The notes below the pieces were generated by a model. That model did no database searches. It had not been told where the DNA came from and was given only the letters and a program-made list of their open reading frames with translations. From the NCBI GenBank assembly GCA_964521085.1, contig CAZFPL010000001.1:117682-181681 (forward strand): DNA of 64,000 nt, in the 5' to 3' direction. Shown in pieces: positions 15,143-23,997 of the stretch. Source of the DNA: JAFGKK01 sp964521085. Its GTDB lineage: Bacteria; Chloroflexota; Anaerolineae; Anaerolineales; RBG-16-64-43. A program made the position numbers and the translations under genes. How positions within the stretch are numbered: position 1 is the first letter of the stretch; each line of letters starts with the position of its first letter.

Positions 15143-17353
15143 TTAGGTCGGAATCTCCATCGATTGATCTTCGAGCGGCGGGAATGGATGGCGGATGGCG
15201 GGCAGGTATAGGTCGCACGCATATTCCTTGAGCATCCGCCGGGTGTTGAACGTAGGGGAGATTGTGCGGATCGATTCCCGGATGCGCACGATCCATTCCG
15301 ATGGGATGTTCTCCGGCGTGCGGTTTTCATAATAGAGGGGGATGATCTCGTCTTCCAAGAGTGAAAAAAGCGATTCGGTATCCTGCGCATTCTGCACTTC
15401 GGCGGTTTTATTCTCCTTGTCGTCGCCGATCGCCCATCCGTTTCGCCCGTTGTATCCCTCGCGCCACCAGCCGTCGAGGACGGACATGTTCAGCACCCCG
15501 TTGAGCGCTGCTTTCTGGCCGGATGTGCCGGACGCTTCCAGCGGGCGGAGCGGTGTATTCATCCAGACATCCACACCCTGTACCAGGTAACGCGCCAGGT
15601 TGATGTCGTAATCCTCCATGAAGACGAACCGTCCTCCGGTTTCGTAGCGTTTGGCGAACCGGTAGACTTCCTGAAGCAGACGTTTGGCCGGTTCATCCGC
15701 CGGATGGGCCTTTCCGGCGAAGATGAACTGGACCGGTAAATTCGGACGGTTGAGTAGCTCGAGCAGCCTTTCCGGCTGGCGCAGCAGCAGGCCGGCCCGC
15801 TTGTAGGTGGTGAACCGCCGGGCGAAACCGATGATCAGCATGTTGGGATCCAACAGCACTCCACTGTTGACAATCTGGATCGGATGTTTCTTCCCGGAGA
15901 GCCATTGCTGGCGCGAGCGGTCGCGGATGTGAGCGGCCAGCCGGCGCTTGAGGTGAATCCGGGCCTCCCAGAGTTCTTTGTCCGGGATATCGCAGACCTT
16001 GTCCCAAACGGCCTGCTCGTCGATGCGCTCCCGCCAATCCGCTCCCAGATATTTGTCGAAGAGAATGCCCATCTGCCGGGCAAGCCAGGTTTCGGTGTGG
16101 ATGCCGTTGGTGATGTGGCGGATCGGCACCTTGTCTTCCGGAAGCTCGGGCCAGAGGTGATGGTACATCTTTCGCGCGACCCGGCCGTGCAATTCCGAAA
16201 CTCCGTTGGCATGGTCGGAGAGCCGCAGGGCCAGGACGGGCATGCTGAAGGTTTCGCCCCAGGTCTGACGGTGGCGCGCGATGTCGAGGAAGCCCTCCCG
16301 TTCGAGCCCGAGCTGCGGCCAATATTGCGAAAAAAATTTTTCCATCAACCAAAGCGGGAATTCGTCCGCGCCGGCCGGCACGGGCGTGTGGGTGGTGAAG
16401 ATGGTCGTCTTGCGGACGATCTCTCTGGCGTCCTCGAAGGTCCGTCCGGCCGCCACATATTCGCGAGCCCGCTCCAGAAGCGCGAAGGCGGAATGCCCTT
16501 CGTTGAGATGCCAGGCGGTCGGGTTGTAGCCCAGCGCGCGCAGGGCGCGGACCCCGCCGATGCCCAGGATGATCTCCTGCGAGATGCGTTGCTCCGCTTC
16601 GCTGGTGTACAACCGCGCCGTCAATTCGCGGTCGGTTGGCGAATTGGATTCGACGTTGCTGTCCAAAAGGTAGAGCGGGATCCGGCCGACGCGGACCTGC
16701 CACAGGCGGGCGTATAGATCCCGTTCGGGAAGCGTGACGCAGACGCTAAGCGGATTTCCGTCGCGCCCGACGACCGGCCAAACGGGAAGGTTTAAGAAAT
16801 CCAATGGTTCGTAATTGGCTTCCTGCCAGCCGTCTTCCGTCACACTTTGCCGGAAATATCCCAGTGTGTAGAGGAAACCCAACCCGACGATGGGGATTCC
16901 CAGGTCGCTGGCTTCCTTGATCAGATCCCCGGCCAGCACCCCCAAACCGCCAGCGTACCCTTGGATGGTTTCATGCAATCCATATTCGGTGGAGATGTAA
17001 GCAATCGGGCGGTTGAGGAGATCGGGATTCTCGCGGCGGTACCAGGTGTCCGTCGCGTTCAGGTAATGGTCGAAGGATTCCAACACCCGGTCGTAGGTTT
17101 CCATGTAGTTGACGTTCGAAAGGGCGGCGTTCAACTGGGGGCGTTTTATCTGTCGCAGGAATTGAACCGGGTTGTGCCGGAGTTCCTCCCAGAGCGAGAA
17201 ATCGATCCGGCTGAAAAGGCTCTGCGCCTGCGGATGCCAGGTCCACCACAGGTTGTAGGCTAATTCCGGCAGCCTGGATATTCGTTTGGGCAGCGAGAGC
17301 TCCGCCGCGATCGGCGGCTGCATTTCAATGAATCCTTCCTGCATGGGCGTCAC
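15143..17353 (-). CDS. glgP: Alpha-glucan (glycogen/maltodextrin) phosphorylase, GT35
   Basis: The 736-residue enzyme releases glucose 1-phosphate from alpha-1,4-glucans, with pyridoxal phosphate as cofactor. It belongs to the shorter Thermus-type family (alpha-glucan phosphorylase, TIGR02094-like): N-terminal LPELAYNLWWTWHPQA, YISTEYGLHE, GGLGVLAGD, WHLNEGHSAF, and the cofactor region EASGTSGQKAALNG with the Schiff-base Lys. GTG at 17353 or ATG at 17344 can be the start; GGGAAGGGA lies just upstream. No glycogen gene neighbours it. It converges with the second DUF3048 gene. Confidence 0.9.
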   Translation of the reverse strand: MTPMQEGFIEMQPPIAAELSLPKRISRLPELAYNLWWTWHPQAQSLFSRIDFSLWEELRHNPVQFLRQIKRPQLNAALSNVNYMETYDRVLESFDHYLNATDTWYRRENPDLLNRPIAYISTEYGLHETIQGYAGGLGVLAGDLIKEASDLGIPIVGLGFLYTLGYFRQSVTEDGWQEANYEPLDFLNLPVWPVVGRDGNPLSVCVTLPERDLYARLWQVRVGRIPLYLLDSNVESNSPTDRELTARLYTSEAEQRISQEIILGIGGVRALRALGYNPTAWHLNEGHSAFALLERAREYVAAGRTFEDAREIVRKTTIFTTHTPVPAGADEFPLWLMEKFFSQYWPQLGLEREGFLDIARHRQTWGETFSMPVLALRLSDHANGVSELHGRVARKMYHHLWPELPEDKVPIRHITNGIHTETWLARQMGILFDKYLGADWRERIDEQAVWDKVCDIPDKELWEARIHLKRRLAAHIRDRSRQQWLSGKKHPIQIVNSGVLLDPNMLIIGFARRFTTYKRAGLLLRQPERLLELLNRPNLPVQFIFAGKAHPADEPAKRLLQEVYRFAKRYETGGRFVFMEDYDINLARYLVQGVDVWMNTPLRPLEASGTSGQKAALNGVLNMSVLDGWWREGYNGRNGWAIGDDKENKTAEVQNAQDTESLFSLLEDEIIPLYYENRTPENIPSEWIVRIRESIRTISPTFNTRRMLKEYACDLYLPAIRHPFPPLEDQSMEIPT

Positions 17354-17727
17354 CTATCCCTTCCCCGGCAGAAAACCGGCAGCTCTGCCGCGAAAACGGT
17401 TGAGGCGAAGGAGTTGCTTCACTTTCGAAGTTCTCATTCGTATGGAAAAGCTCCTGAAATCACGCACCTCGCAATCCGTTTTATGGATATTTTCAAGCGG
17501 CGTCATGAATTGCGAAAGCGGCGTACATATTATCACATGCGGGCTACCACGGATAAAACCTGAGTGAAAACCGTACCGCCCGCCCCGGAAGGCTTGGCCG
17601 GATGGGGAATAACGATCGGGCCGGGGCGCAATAATTTTCTTTTATTGAGTGCATCCCGTACGGCTCTACAGCGAGATGCGAATCAACAGGGAGGCGACAC
17701 AAGTGGACCCGCTCCTGCTCGAGTGAT
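17354..17727. other. Intergenic region (374 bases)
   Basis: This gap between cinA and glgP must contain the glgP promoter on the minus strand, but only a weak GATAAT-like box is visible near 17530. Bases 17581-17588 and 17621-17628 form an 8-bp GC-rich inverted repeat with a 32-base interior, followed on the plus strand by a T-rich tract. No credible coding sequence was seen. Confidence 0.4.
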
Positions 17728-18888
17728 TCATCCTTTCTGCAAGCCCCTCAACATGTTCCAAAACGCGGTCAGCGCCGTATTGGCAGCCCACCGGCAGGCC
17801 ATGGGATGCGGCACCAAATGGGTTCGGATCTTCCGCACCTCGCTGTTCCCGGATTGGATCACATATTCCGACCGGTACCCGCCGGTTGCGGGCGTGAGGA
17901 TCAAACCGATGGCATGAGTCGCGTTTTGAGCCGATCGCCAATCGCGTGTCCACTCCGTCAATGGTTTTTGGCCGGCGGCGGTCCCGATTACCAGGCCGCC
18001 CCGGTAATTCGCCGAAGCCTCCGCTTCCAACAGACCGGCCAGCGTACCGGCGGTGCCGGATTCGATGGAGACAAGGATGGCGTCTTGGGGAAGCAAACGG
18101 AGGACAGAGCCGGCCAAGGTTTCTCCGTCGGCGCCGACGATATATTCTCCAAGGGCGGAACGGATATCTTCCTCCGCCAGGGCGATCTTTTGCAGTGCTT
18201 CCGCCTCGTTTCCCGCCCGTCCGACAATGCGGATATCGGTCAGGCCGGCGTGGGCCATCAAGCCCACCGTCGGATTGTCCGTGCTTTCCCAGCGGCCGAT
18301 CTGCTGATCGATTTGCGATTCTCCCAATCCGGCGATATGGAGAGTGCGTTTTCGAATGACTGCCGCTTCTCCGCTGCGCCGCTGCAGGACGGGCAGAACC
18401 TGGTCGAGGATCATCGCTTCCATCTCGCTGGGAACGCCGGGCACGGCAAACAGGATCGACCGTCCGATCTCCATTGAAAATCCGGGCGCGGTTCCAAACG
18501 GATTGGCCAGCGCCGAGGACCCCTCCGGAAGATACGCTTGCTTGCGGTTATTCTCGGTGGGGGCGCGGCCCAGGTGGTTGAACCGGGCTTGGATGCTCTC
18601 CCAGAGTTCGGGATGGAAGACCAGTTCCACGCCGGCCGCCTTGGCGGCGGCTTCGCGGGTCGGATCGTCCACCGTCGGGCCCAACCCGCCGGAGGCGATG
18701 ACGGCATCCGCCCGTTCTGCCGCCTCCCGAAAGGCGGAGACGATCCGCTCAAGATGATCTCCGACGGTCACCATGCGCCGCAATTCGAATCCGCCTTCCC
18801 GCAACGCGCGGGCGATGAACTGCGTGTTCGTATCGGCAATCTCCCCCAGCAGAAGCTCGCTTCCGATCACCACGATTTCAACATTCAC
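17728..18888 (-). CDS. cinA: CinA-like protein (MoaB/Mog-like domain plus PncC-like domain)
   Basis: The 386-residue protein has the N-terminal CinA molybdopterin-binding-like domain (VVIGSELLLGEIADTNTQ, SGGLGPTVDDPT, GVPSEM), a linker, and a C-terminal PncC-like domain. CinA proteins are ADP-ribose pyrophosphatases and/or nicotinamide-nucleotide amidases in pyridine-nucleotide recycling. In the amidase motif (usually ESCTGG) this copy reads ESGTAG: the Ser is kept, the Cys and one Gly are changed, so amidase activity is uncertain. The GTG start at 18888 follows GGAGGAGA. It is separated from the upstream ferredoxin by a terminator, so it is probably transcribed on its own. Confidence 0.8.
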   Translation of the reverse strand: MNVEIVVIGSELLLGEIADTNTQFIARALREGGFELRRMVTVGDHLERIVSAFREAAERADAVIASGGLGPTVDDPTREAAAKAAGVELVFHPELWESIQARFNHLGRAPTENNRKQAYLPEGSSALANPFGTAPGFSMEIGRSILFAVPGVPSEMEAMILDQVLPVLQRRSGEAAVIRKRTLHIAGLGESQIDQQIGRWESTDNPTVGLMAHAGLTDIRIVGRAGNEAEALQKIALAEEDIRSALGEYIVGADGETLAGSVLRLLPQDAILVSIESGTAGTLAGLLEAEASANYRGGLVIGTAAGQKPLTEWTRDWRSAQNATHAIGLILTPATGGYRSEYVIQSGNSEVRKIRTHLVPHPMACRWAANTALTAFWNMLRGLQKG

Positions 18889-18960
18889 GGTTCTCCTCCG
18901 CCGCCAAGCCGCGCATGGATCGGGTCTTCCAAAAAAAACGCTGCCAATGCATCCCTTGAG

Positions 18961-18989
18961 GAAAAAGAAGGGGTGGCCGTCGGCCACCC
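18961..18989 (-). terminator. Intrinsic terminator after the ferredoxin gene
   Basis: GGGTGGCC (18971-18978) pairs with GGCCACCC (18982-18989). On the minus strand the stem is followed by CTTCTTTTTC. It ends the plsX-fabF-NERD-ferredoxin transcript, 35 bases past the ferredoxin stop. Confidence 0.75.
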
Positions 18990-19024
18990 GCTTTTGAGAT
19001 GGAAATGATCCGCAGGTCCGGCCG

Positions 19025-19270
19025 TTACGGATGCAGTCTTATTTTCTTGGCCAGGAGTTCTTCCTTGGATTCCTTGTGAGCCGGATCCGGGCCGAGCGCT
19101 TCGTTCGGGCAGACCGACCGGCATTGGGGTTGGTCGAAAAATCCGACGCATTCCGTGCACCGGTCCGGGTTGATCTCGAAATGCGCGTCCCCCATGCTGA
19201 TCGCCTGGTTGGGGCATTCCGGTTCGCAGACGCCGCAGCTCAGGCATTCATCGGAAATTTTGTAGGCCAC
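19025..19270 (-). CDS. 2[4Fe-4S] ferredoxin, YfhL/Alvin type
   Basis: The 81-residue protein carries two cluster motifs: Cys 9, 12, 15 and 19 (CLSCGVCEPEC), and Cys 38, 41, 50 and 54. The second motif has an 8-residue insertion between its second and third Cys and the protein has a C-terminal helix rich in Lys and Glu, which is the pattern of the Allochromatium-type ferredoxins (YfhL family). It carries single low-potential electrons in the cytoplasm. The GTG start at 19270 follows AAGGAG. Its redox partner is not evident from the fatty-acid genes upstream. Confidence 0.9.
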   Translation of the reverse strand: MAYKISDECLSCGVCEPECPNQAISMGDAHFEINPDRCTECVGFFDQPQCRSVCPNEALGPDPAHKESKEELLAKKIRLHP

Positions 19271-19335
19271 GATTCAAGTCTCCTTTTCAGTAGAGTGTCA
19301 CGCCGTTCGGCGCTCTTCCCGCGCCTGCCCGACGA

Positions 19336-20025
19336 TTATTCTTTCTCCCCCAGATATTCTAACACTTGCCGGAATTGATCCGGCCGGAGGTTCGGGCTCT
19401 TGGGCAGATGGCGGATATATTCTTTGACTTTCGATGCGTGCAGAACGGGAACCGGCGAGGTTTCGGCTTCGATGCGGGTTTTGTCGTTGATGAAGGCAAC
19501 GACCGCCTGCACGGTCGGCATCTCGTCGGTCTTCAGGATTTTGCGGAGTTTTCGGGCCAGGGTTTCCGCTTCGAATTTTCCGTCCACGGCGGGATTCCCG
19601 AGTGCTTCGGTTCCGAAGAACTTCAAAAAACCCGATACTCCGGTTTGGCGCCACTTTTTTCCGTCGAAGGAAATCAACCCGCGCTCGTACTTCGCCAGAA
19701 TGGCGACGATCCCGTTCGGTGTGAAGAGCGCATGGTCCGCTCCCAGCCGGAAATGCACGATCGTATGACGATCGTCCAACCCTTTCAGTAAATCGTCGAC
19801 CGCCTGGTCCGGAGGCGGGGTCCGCCCCCAGCGGTTGGTGAACGTGGAGCCGACACTCACCAGGATGAATCCCGCGATCATCGAAAGATACATGAGATCG
19901 AGCCGGGTCTCGAGGAAGTAACTCACTGCCAGCCCTGCGATCAGAACCCCCATACCGCCGAGCTGCCCGAAATTGCCGATCTGCCGGTTGCGCCGGATCA
20001 ACCCGGGATTGGAAATCTTCCTCAC
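19336..20025 (-). CDS. Membrane protein with NERD-like domain
   Basis: The 229-residue protein has two N-terminal membrane helices (about 22-38 and 43-62) and a soluble part. Around residues 85-125, GADHALFTPNGIVAILAKYE followed by G-LISFDGKKW resembles the nuclease-related NERD domain (D-H-x5-P-x-G-I/V-x-V/A-x-x-x-K), but the central Asp/Glu position before K is not clearly conserved, so nuclease activity is doubtful. The start is GTG at 20025, overlapping the fabF stop in a GTGA; the GGGAGG site lies in the end of fabF. Translational coupling to fabF suggests co-expression with fatty-acid synthesis genes. Confidence 0.5.
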   Translation of the reverse strand: MRKISNPGLIRRNRQIGNFGQLGGMGVLIAGLAVSYFLETRLDLMYLSMIAGFILVSVGSTFTNRWGRTPPPDQAVDDLLKGLDDRHTIVHFRLGADHALFTPNGIVAILAKYERGLISFDGKKWRQTGVSGFLKFFGTEALGNPAVDGKFEAETLARKLRKILKTDEMPTVQAVVAFINDKTRIEAETSPVPVLHASKVKEYIRHLPKSPNLRPDQFRQVLEYLGEKE

Positions 20026-21278
20026 GATTCCTCCCATTTGCGGAGCACCAGGCAGGCGTTTTGCCCGCCCAGGCCGAAGGAGTTGGAGAGGGCGGTCCGG
20101 ACATCGGCTGCGCGCTTGACGTTCGGCACGTAATCCAGGTCGCATTCCGGATCGGGAGTTTCGTAGTTAATGGTCGGGTGGATCATCCCGTGCAGCAGCG
20201 TCTGGATGCAAGCCACTGCTTCGATGGCGCCGGCGGCTCCCAGTGGATGCCCGATCATCGATTTGGTGGAGGAGACGGCGAGCTTCTTGGCGTGTTCGCC
20301 GAAAACCTGTTTGATGGCGTTGGTTTCCATCAGGTCGTTGGCCGGGGTCGAGGTGCCGTGGGCGTTGATGTAATCCACCTGTTCGGGTTGAATGCCGGCA
20401 TCCCGCAGTGCCCAGCGGATGGCCCGCACGGCGCCTGCGCTGGTGGGATCCGGCGCGGCGATGTGGTAGGCATCCGAGGAGGAGGAATGCCCGAGGATTT
20501 CGGCGACGATGCGGGCGCCGCGCTTGCGCGCGCATTCGAGGGATTCGACCACGAGGATGGCGCACCCTTCGGAAAAAACGAAACCCTCGCGATCCTTGGT
20601 GAAGGGGCGCGAGGCGCGTTCCGGAGCGTCGTTGTAATTCAACGGCAGCGCGCGCATCACGCAGAATGAAGCGATCATGAAGTCCACCACCATCGCTTCC
20701 GCGCCGCCGGTGAGAACGAGATCCGCAGCCCCGCGCCGGATCAACTCGGCGGCTTCACCGATCGCCTGGGTTCCCGCCGCGCATGCGGTCGGGACGGTGT
20801 TGAGCGGGCCGAGGGTCTGGTACTTTTGCGAAAGGTGATGCGCGGGCATATTTGGAATGGCGGAGGGCGGGACAAACGGATTGACTTTCAAATATCCCTG
20901 GTTCCACATCACCTTCAACCCTTCGGCCATCCGGTCCCAGCCGCCGACCGCGGTCCCCAGCAGCACCGCCGCCCGCTCGGGGTCGGGCATTCCGCCTTCC
21001 AGCCCCGCTTCCCGGATCGCCTCCTGGGCGGTGGCGAGTACAAACTGCGAGCAGCGTGCCATCCGGCGGGCTTCCTTTATGTTGATGTATATCCCGGGAT
21101 CGAACCCTTTCACTTCGCCGGCGATCTGGCACGGCAGCGGGCTGGCGTCAAAATGGGTGATTTTGGATATTCCCGACCGGCCGGCGAGCAAACCGTCCCA
21201 AAGTTCGGCGACGGTCAAGCCGAGCGGCGTGATGGCCCCCATCCCGGTGATTACTACCCGAGGTCGCGGATTTGTCAT
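20022..21278 (-). CDS. fabF: Beta-ketoacyl-ACP synthase II
   Basis: The 418-residue enzyme condenses malonyl-ACP with acyl-ACP in fatty-acid elongation. The catalytic triad is visible: Cys 166 (TVPTACAAGT), His in NAHGTSTPAND and His in KSMIGHPLGAAG, together with the GGQNACLVL C-terminal loop. AAGGAG precedes the ATG at 21278. It is 10 bases downstream of plsX. A usual neighbour, acpP, is absent here, as are fabD and fabG, so the cluster is a split version of the standard fatty-acid operon. Confidence 0.95.
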   Translation of the reverse strand: MTNPRPRVVITGMGAITPLGLTVAELWDGLLAGRSGISKITHFDASPLPCQIAGEVKGFDPGIYINIKEARRMARCSQFVLATAQEAIREAGLEGGMPDPERAAVLLGTAVGGWDRMAEGLKVMWNQGYLKVNPFVPPSAIPNMPAHHLSQKYQTLGPLNTVPTACAAGTQAIGEAAELIRRGAADLVLTGGAEAMVVDFMIASFCVMRALPLNYNDAPERASRPFTKDREGFVFSEGCAILVVESLECARKRGARIVAEILGHSSSSDAYHIAAPDPTSAGAVRAIRWALRDAGIQPEQVDYINAHGTSTPANDLMETNAIKQVFGEHAKKLAVSSTKSMIGHPLGAAGAIEAVACIQTLLHGMIHPTINYETPDPECDLDYVPNVKRAADVRTALSNSFGLGGQNACLVLRKWEES

Positions 21279-21288
21279 TTATCTCTCC

Positions 21289-22317
21289 TTAAGTTGCCGC
21301 CGGATTGCCCGGGCCGAGCCGGGCAATTTCCCTGCGAATGAGATCCTGCATGCCGGACCGTACGGCGCCGATCGCCACGCGGACGGCGTTCTTCACCGCC
21401 AGGGCATCCGACCGGCCGTGGCCGATGAACACCAGCCCATCCACTCCCAGCAGCGGCGCAGCCCCTTCCTCGCTGGGGTCGAGCATTTTTTTAATACTGG
21501 TCAGCGTGGGCTTGACGAGCAGACCGCCCAGTTTCACCGGCAGCGAACCAGCCATGATTTTTTCCTTCATCGAATCGACGATCAGCTTGGCCACCGCTTC
21601 CGAAGATTTCAGGAAAATGTTTCCGGAAAACCCGTCGGTGACAAGCACGTCCACATTGCCGGCATAGACTTCCTTCGGCTCGGCGTTGCCGATGAAATTC
21701 AAGGCGCTGTTCTTGAGCAACGGGGTGGCTTCCCGGACGAGATAATTTCCTTTTCCCGTTTCCTCGCCGTTGGAAAGCAGCGCCACGCGCGGCCGCGCCA
21801 CTCCGCGCACCGTTTCCGCATAGAGAGAACCCATGATCGCAAACTCGAGCAAATTTTTCGGTTGAATATCCGGATTAATCCCGATATCGAGGACCACGCA
21901 AAATCCCGTGCGGGTCGGGAAGACCGGCGCCAGCGCGGGCCGTTCGATTCCCGGCAGCATGCCCAGGCGGAAGAAAGCCACCGCGGCCGCCGCGCCCGTG
22001 TTCCCCATCGTTATAAAGGCATCCGCCTTGCCGTCCTTGACCATGTCCACTCCGACGGCCATGGAGGTCTTGGGTTCTTTTTGTTTGGCCTTCAGTGCGA
22101 GGGCGAGTCCTTTCTCCTGCATCGTAAGCATTTCAGGCGCATGGATGACTTTAATGGGGAGGTTGCCGGGATGGAGTGCTTCCAGCACCGGGAGCACAAC
22201 CTTCTCGTCCCCAACAAGCAGAATTTCTTGGCCGTACTCGCGTGCGGCTTCCACCGCGCCTTCCACATCCGGACGGGGGAATAAGTCCGAGCCCATTGCA
22301 TCGAGAACAATTTGCAT
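21289..22317 (-). CDS. plsX: Phosphate acyltransferase
   Basis: The 342-residue enzyme makes acyl-phosphate from acyl-ACP, the first step of phospholipid synthesis by the PlsX-PlsY route. Visible family blocks are MQIVLDAMGSD, SMAVGVDMVKDGKADAFITMGNTGA, PTRTGFCVVLDIGINPD, LLSNGEETGKGN, VLVTDGFSGNIFLK, and GVDGLVFIGHGRSD. The start at 22317 follows AAAGGA. A TATAAT box on the minus strand (22359-22354) lies 37 bases upstream. Its promoter region is shared with the divergent leader RNA of the arginine/lysine cluster. Confidence 0.93.
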   Translation of the reverse strand: MQIVLDAMGSDLFPRPDVEGAVEAAREYGQEILLVGDEKVVLPVLEALHPGNLPIKVIHAPEMLTMQEKGLALALKAKQKEPKTSMAVGVDMVKDGKADAFITMGNTGAAAAVAFFRLGMLPGIERPALAPVFPTRTGFCVVLDIGINPDIQPKNLLEFAIMGSLYAETVRGVARPRVALLSNGEETGKGNYLVREATPLLKNSALNFIGNAEPKEVYAGNVDVLVTDGFSGNIFLKSSEAVAKLIVDSMKEKIMAGSLPVKLGGLLVKPTLTSIKKMLDPSEEGAAPLLGVDGLVFIGHGRSDALAVKNAVRVAIGAVRSGMQDLIRREIARLGPGNPAAT

Positions 22318-22372
22318 GGCGGCGTCCTTTCCGTTGCGCTCTGAACGGTGAGTATTATATCCTTCCACCGGC

Positions 22373-22401
22373 TTGACATCGAATGGAACCTCCGGTAAAA
22401 T
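22373..22401 (+). promoter_or_regulatory. Promoter of the argG leader
   Basis: TTGACA (22373-22378) and TAAAAT (22396-22401) are 17 bases apart, predicting a transcript start near 22408. It drives the structured leader and, when the terminator is passed, argG and the cluster behind it. Confidence 0.75.
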
Positions 22402-22407
22402 TCCCCC

Positions 22408-22562
22408 GGTTGGAAATGGATACCATTCTTTTGAAGCCTCGCGCTCGTCGTCCTTTCTTCCACCCGGAAATCGGGAAGGTGGGCTAGTTTGGCTTGGGCC
22501 GAGCGCGGACAAGCATGATGGAATGAATGTATAAGCCCTCCGAAACCCGGAGGGCTTTTTTT
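22408..22562 (+). ncRNA. Structured leader or small RNA ending in an intrinsic terminator, upstream of argG
   Basis: The 155-base transcript predicted from the promoter at 22373 has no open frame of note. ATACCATTC (22420-22428) can pair with GAATGAATGTAT (22521-22532); CGCGCTCG (22440-22447) pairs exactly with CGAGCGCG (22500-22507); CCACC (22460-22464) pairs with GGTGG (22478-22482). It ends at a perfect terminator. Bases 22478-22485 (GGTGGGCT) can instead pair with the terminator's 5' arm (22534-22541, 7 of 8), an antiterminator option. I do not recognise a known riboswitch class. A free small RNA with a 6S-like large internal loop is the alternative. Confidence 0.55.
22533..22562 (+). terminator. 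Intrinsic terminator 73 bases before argG
   Basis: AAGCCCTCCG (22533-22542) pairs perfectly with CGGAGGGCTT (22548-22557) around a 5-base loop, and seven T follow (22556-22562). No coding sequence precedes it on this strand, so it ends the leader transcript and probably controls entry into argG. Confidence 0.85.
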
Positions 22563-22634
22563 CGCGTGTTTGCGCCCGCCCACGAGTGCACGTATCGAGG
22601 GGCGGGGAACAGGATGGGAAGGAAGGAGAATCGC

Positions 22635-23891
<1,257 letters not shown>

Positions 23892-23900
23892 CCTCGGTCC

Positions 23901-23980
23901 TTACCCCTATCCCCCGTCCCCTTCCCCCTCTCCTGGCTTATGCCAGGAGAGGGGGAAGGGGAGCAGGGGTAGGGGGTGAG
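23901..23980. repeat. C/G-rich palindromic element between argG and argH
   Basis: A 21-bp perfect inverted repeat (23917-23937 with 23942-23962) with loop TTAT forms the core, flanked by C-rich and G-rich arms (CCCCTATCCCCC, and AGGGGTAGGGGG). It has the same style as the elements at 27781, 33098 and 47328 (CCCTTCCCC/GGGGAAGGG cores) but different ends. Confidence 0.7.
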
Positions 23981-23997
23981 GAAAGGATGCAATCGCG

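Noticed and set aside
17564..17917. Plus-strand frame in the cinA-glgP gap
   Set aside because: No ribosome site or recognisable motifs; its second half overlaps cinA antisense.
22408..22562. SRP (4.5S) RNA or a T-box leader
   Set aside because: The conserved SRP apical loop (GGAAG/AGCAGCCAAGG type) and the T-box TGGNACCGCG element are both missing.
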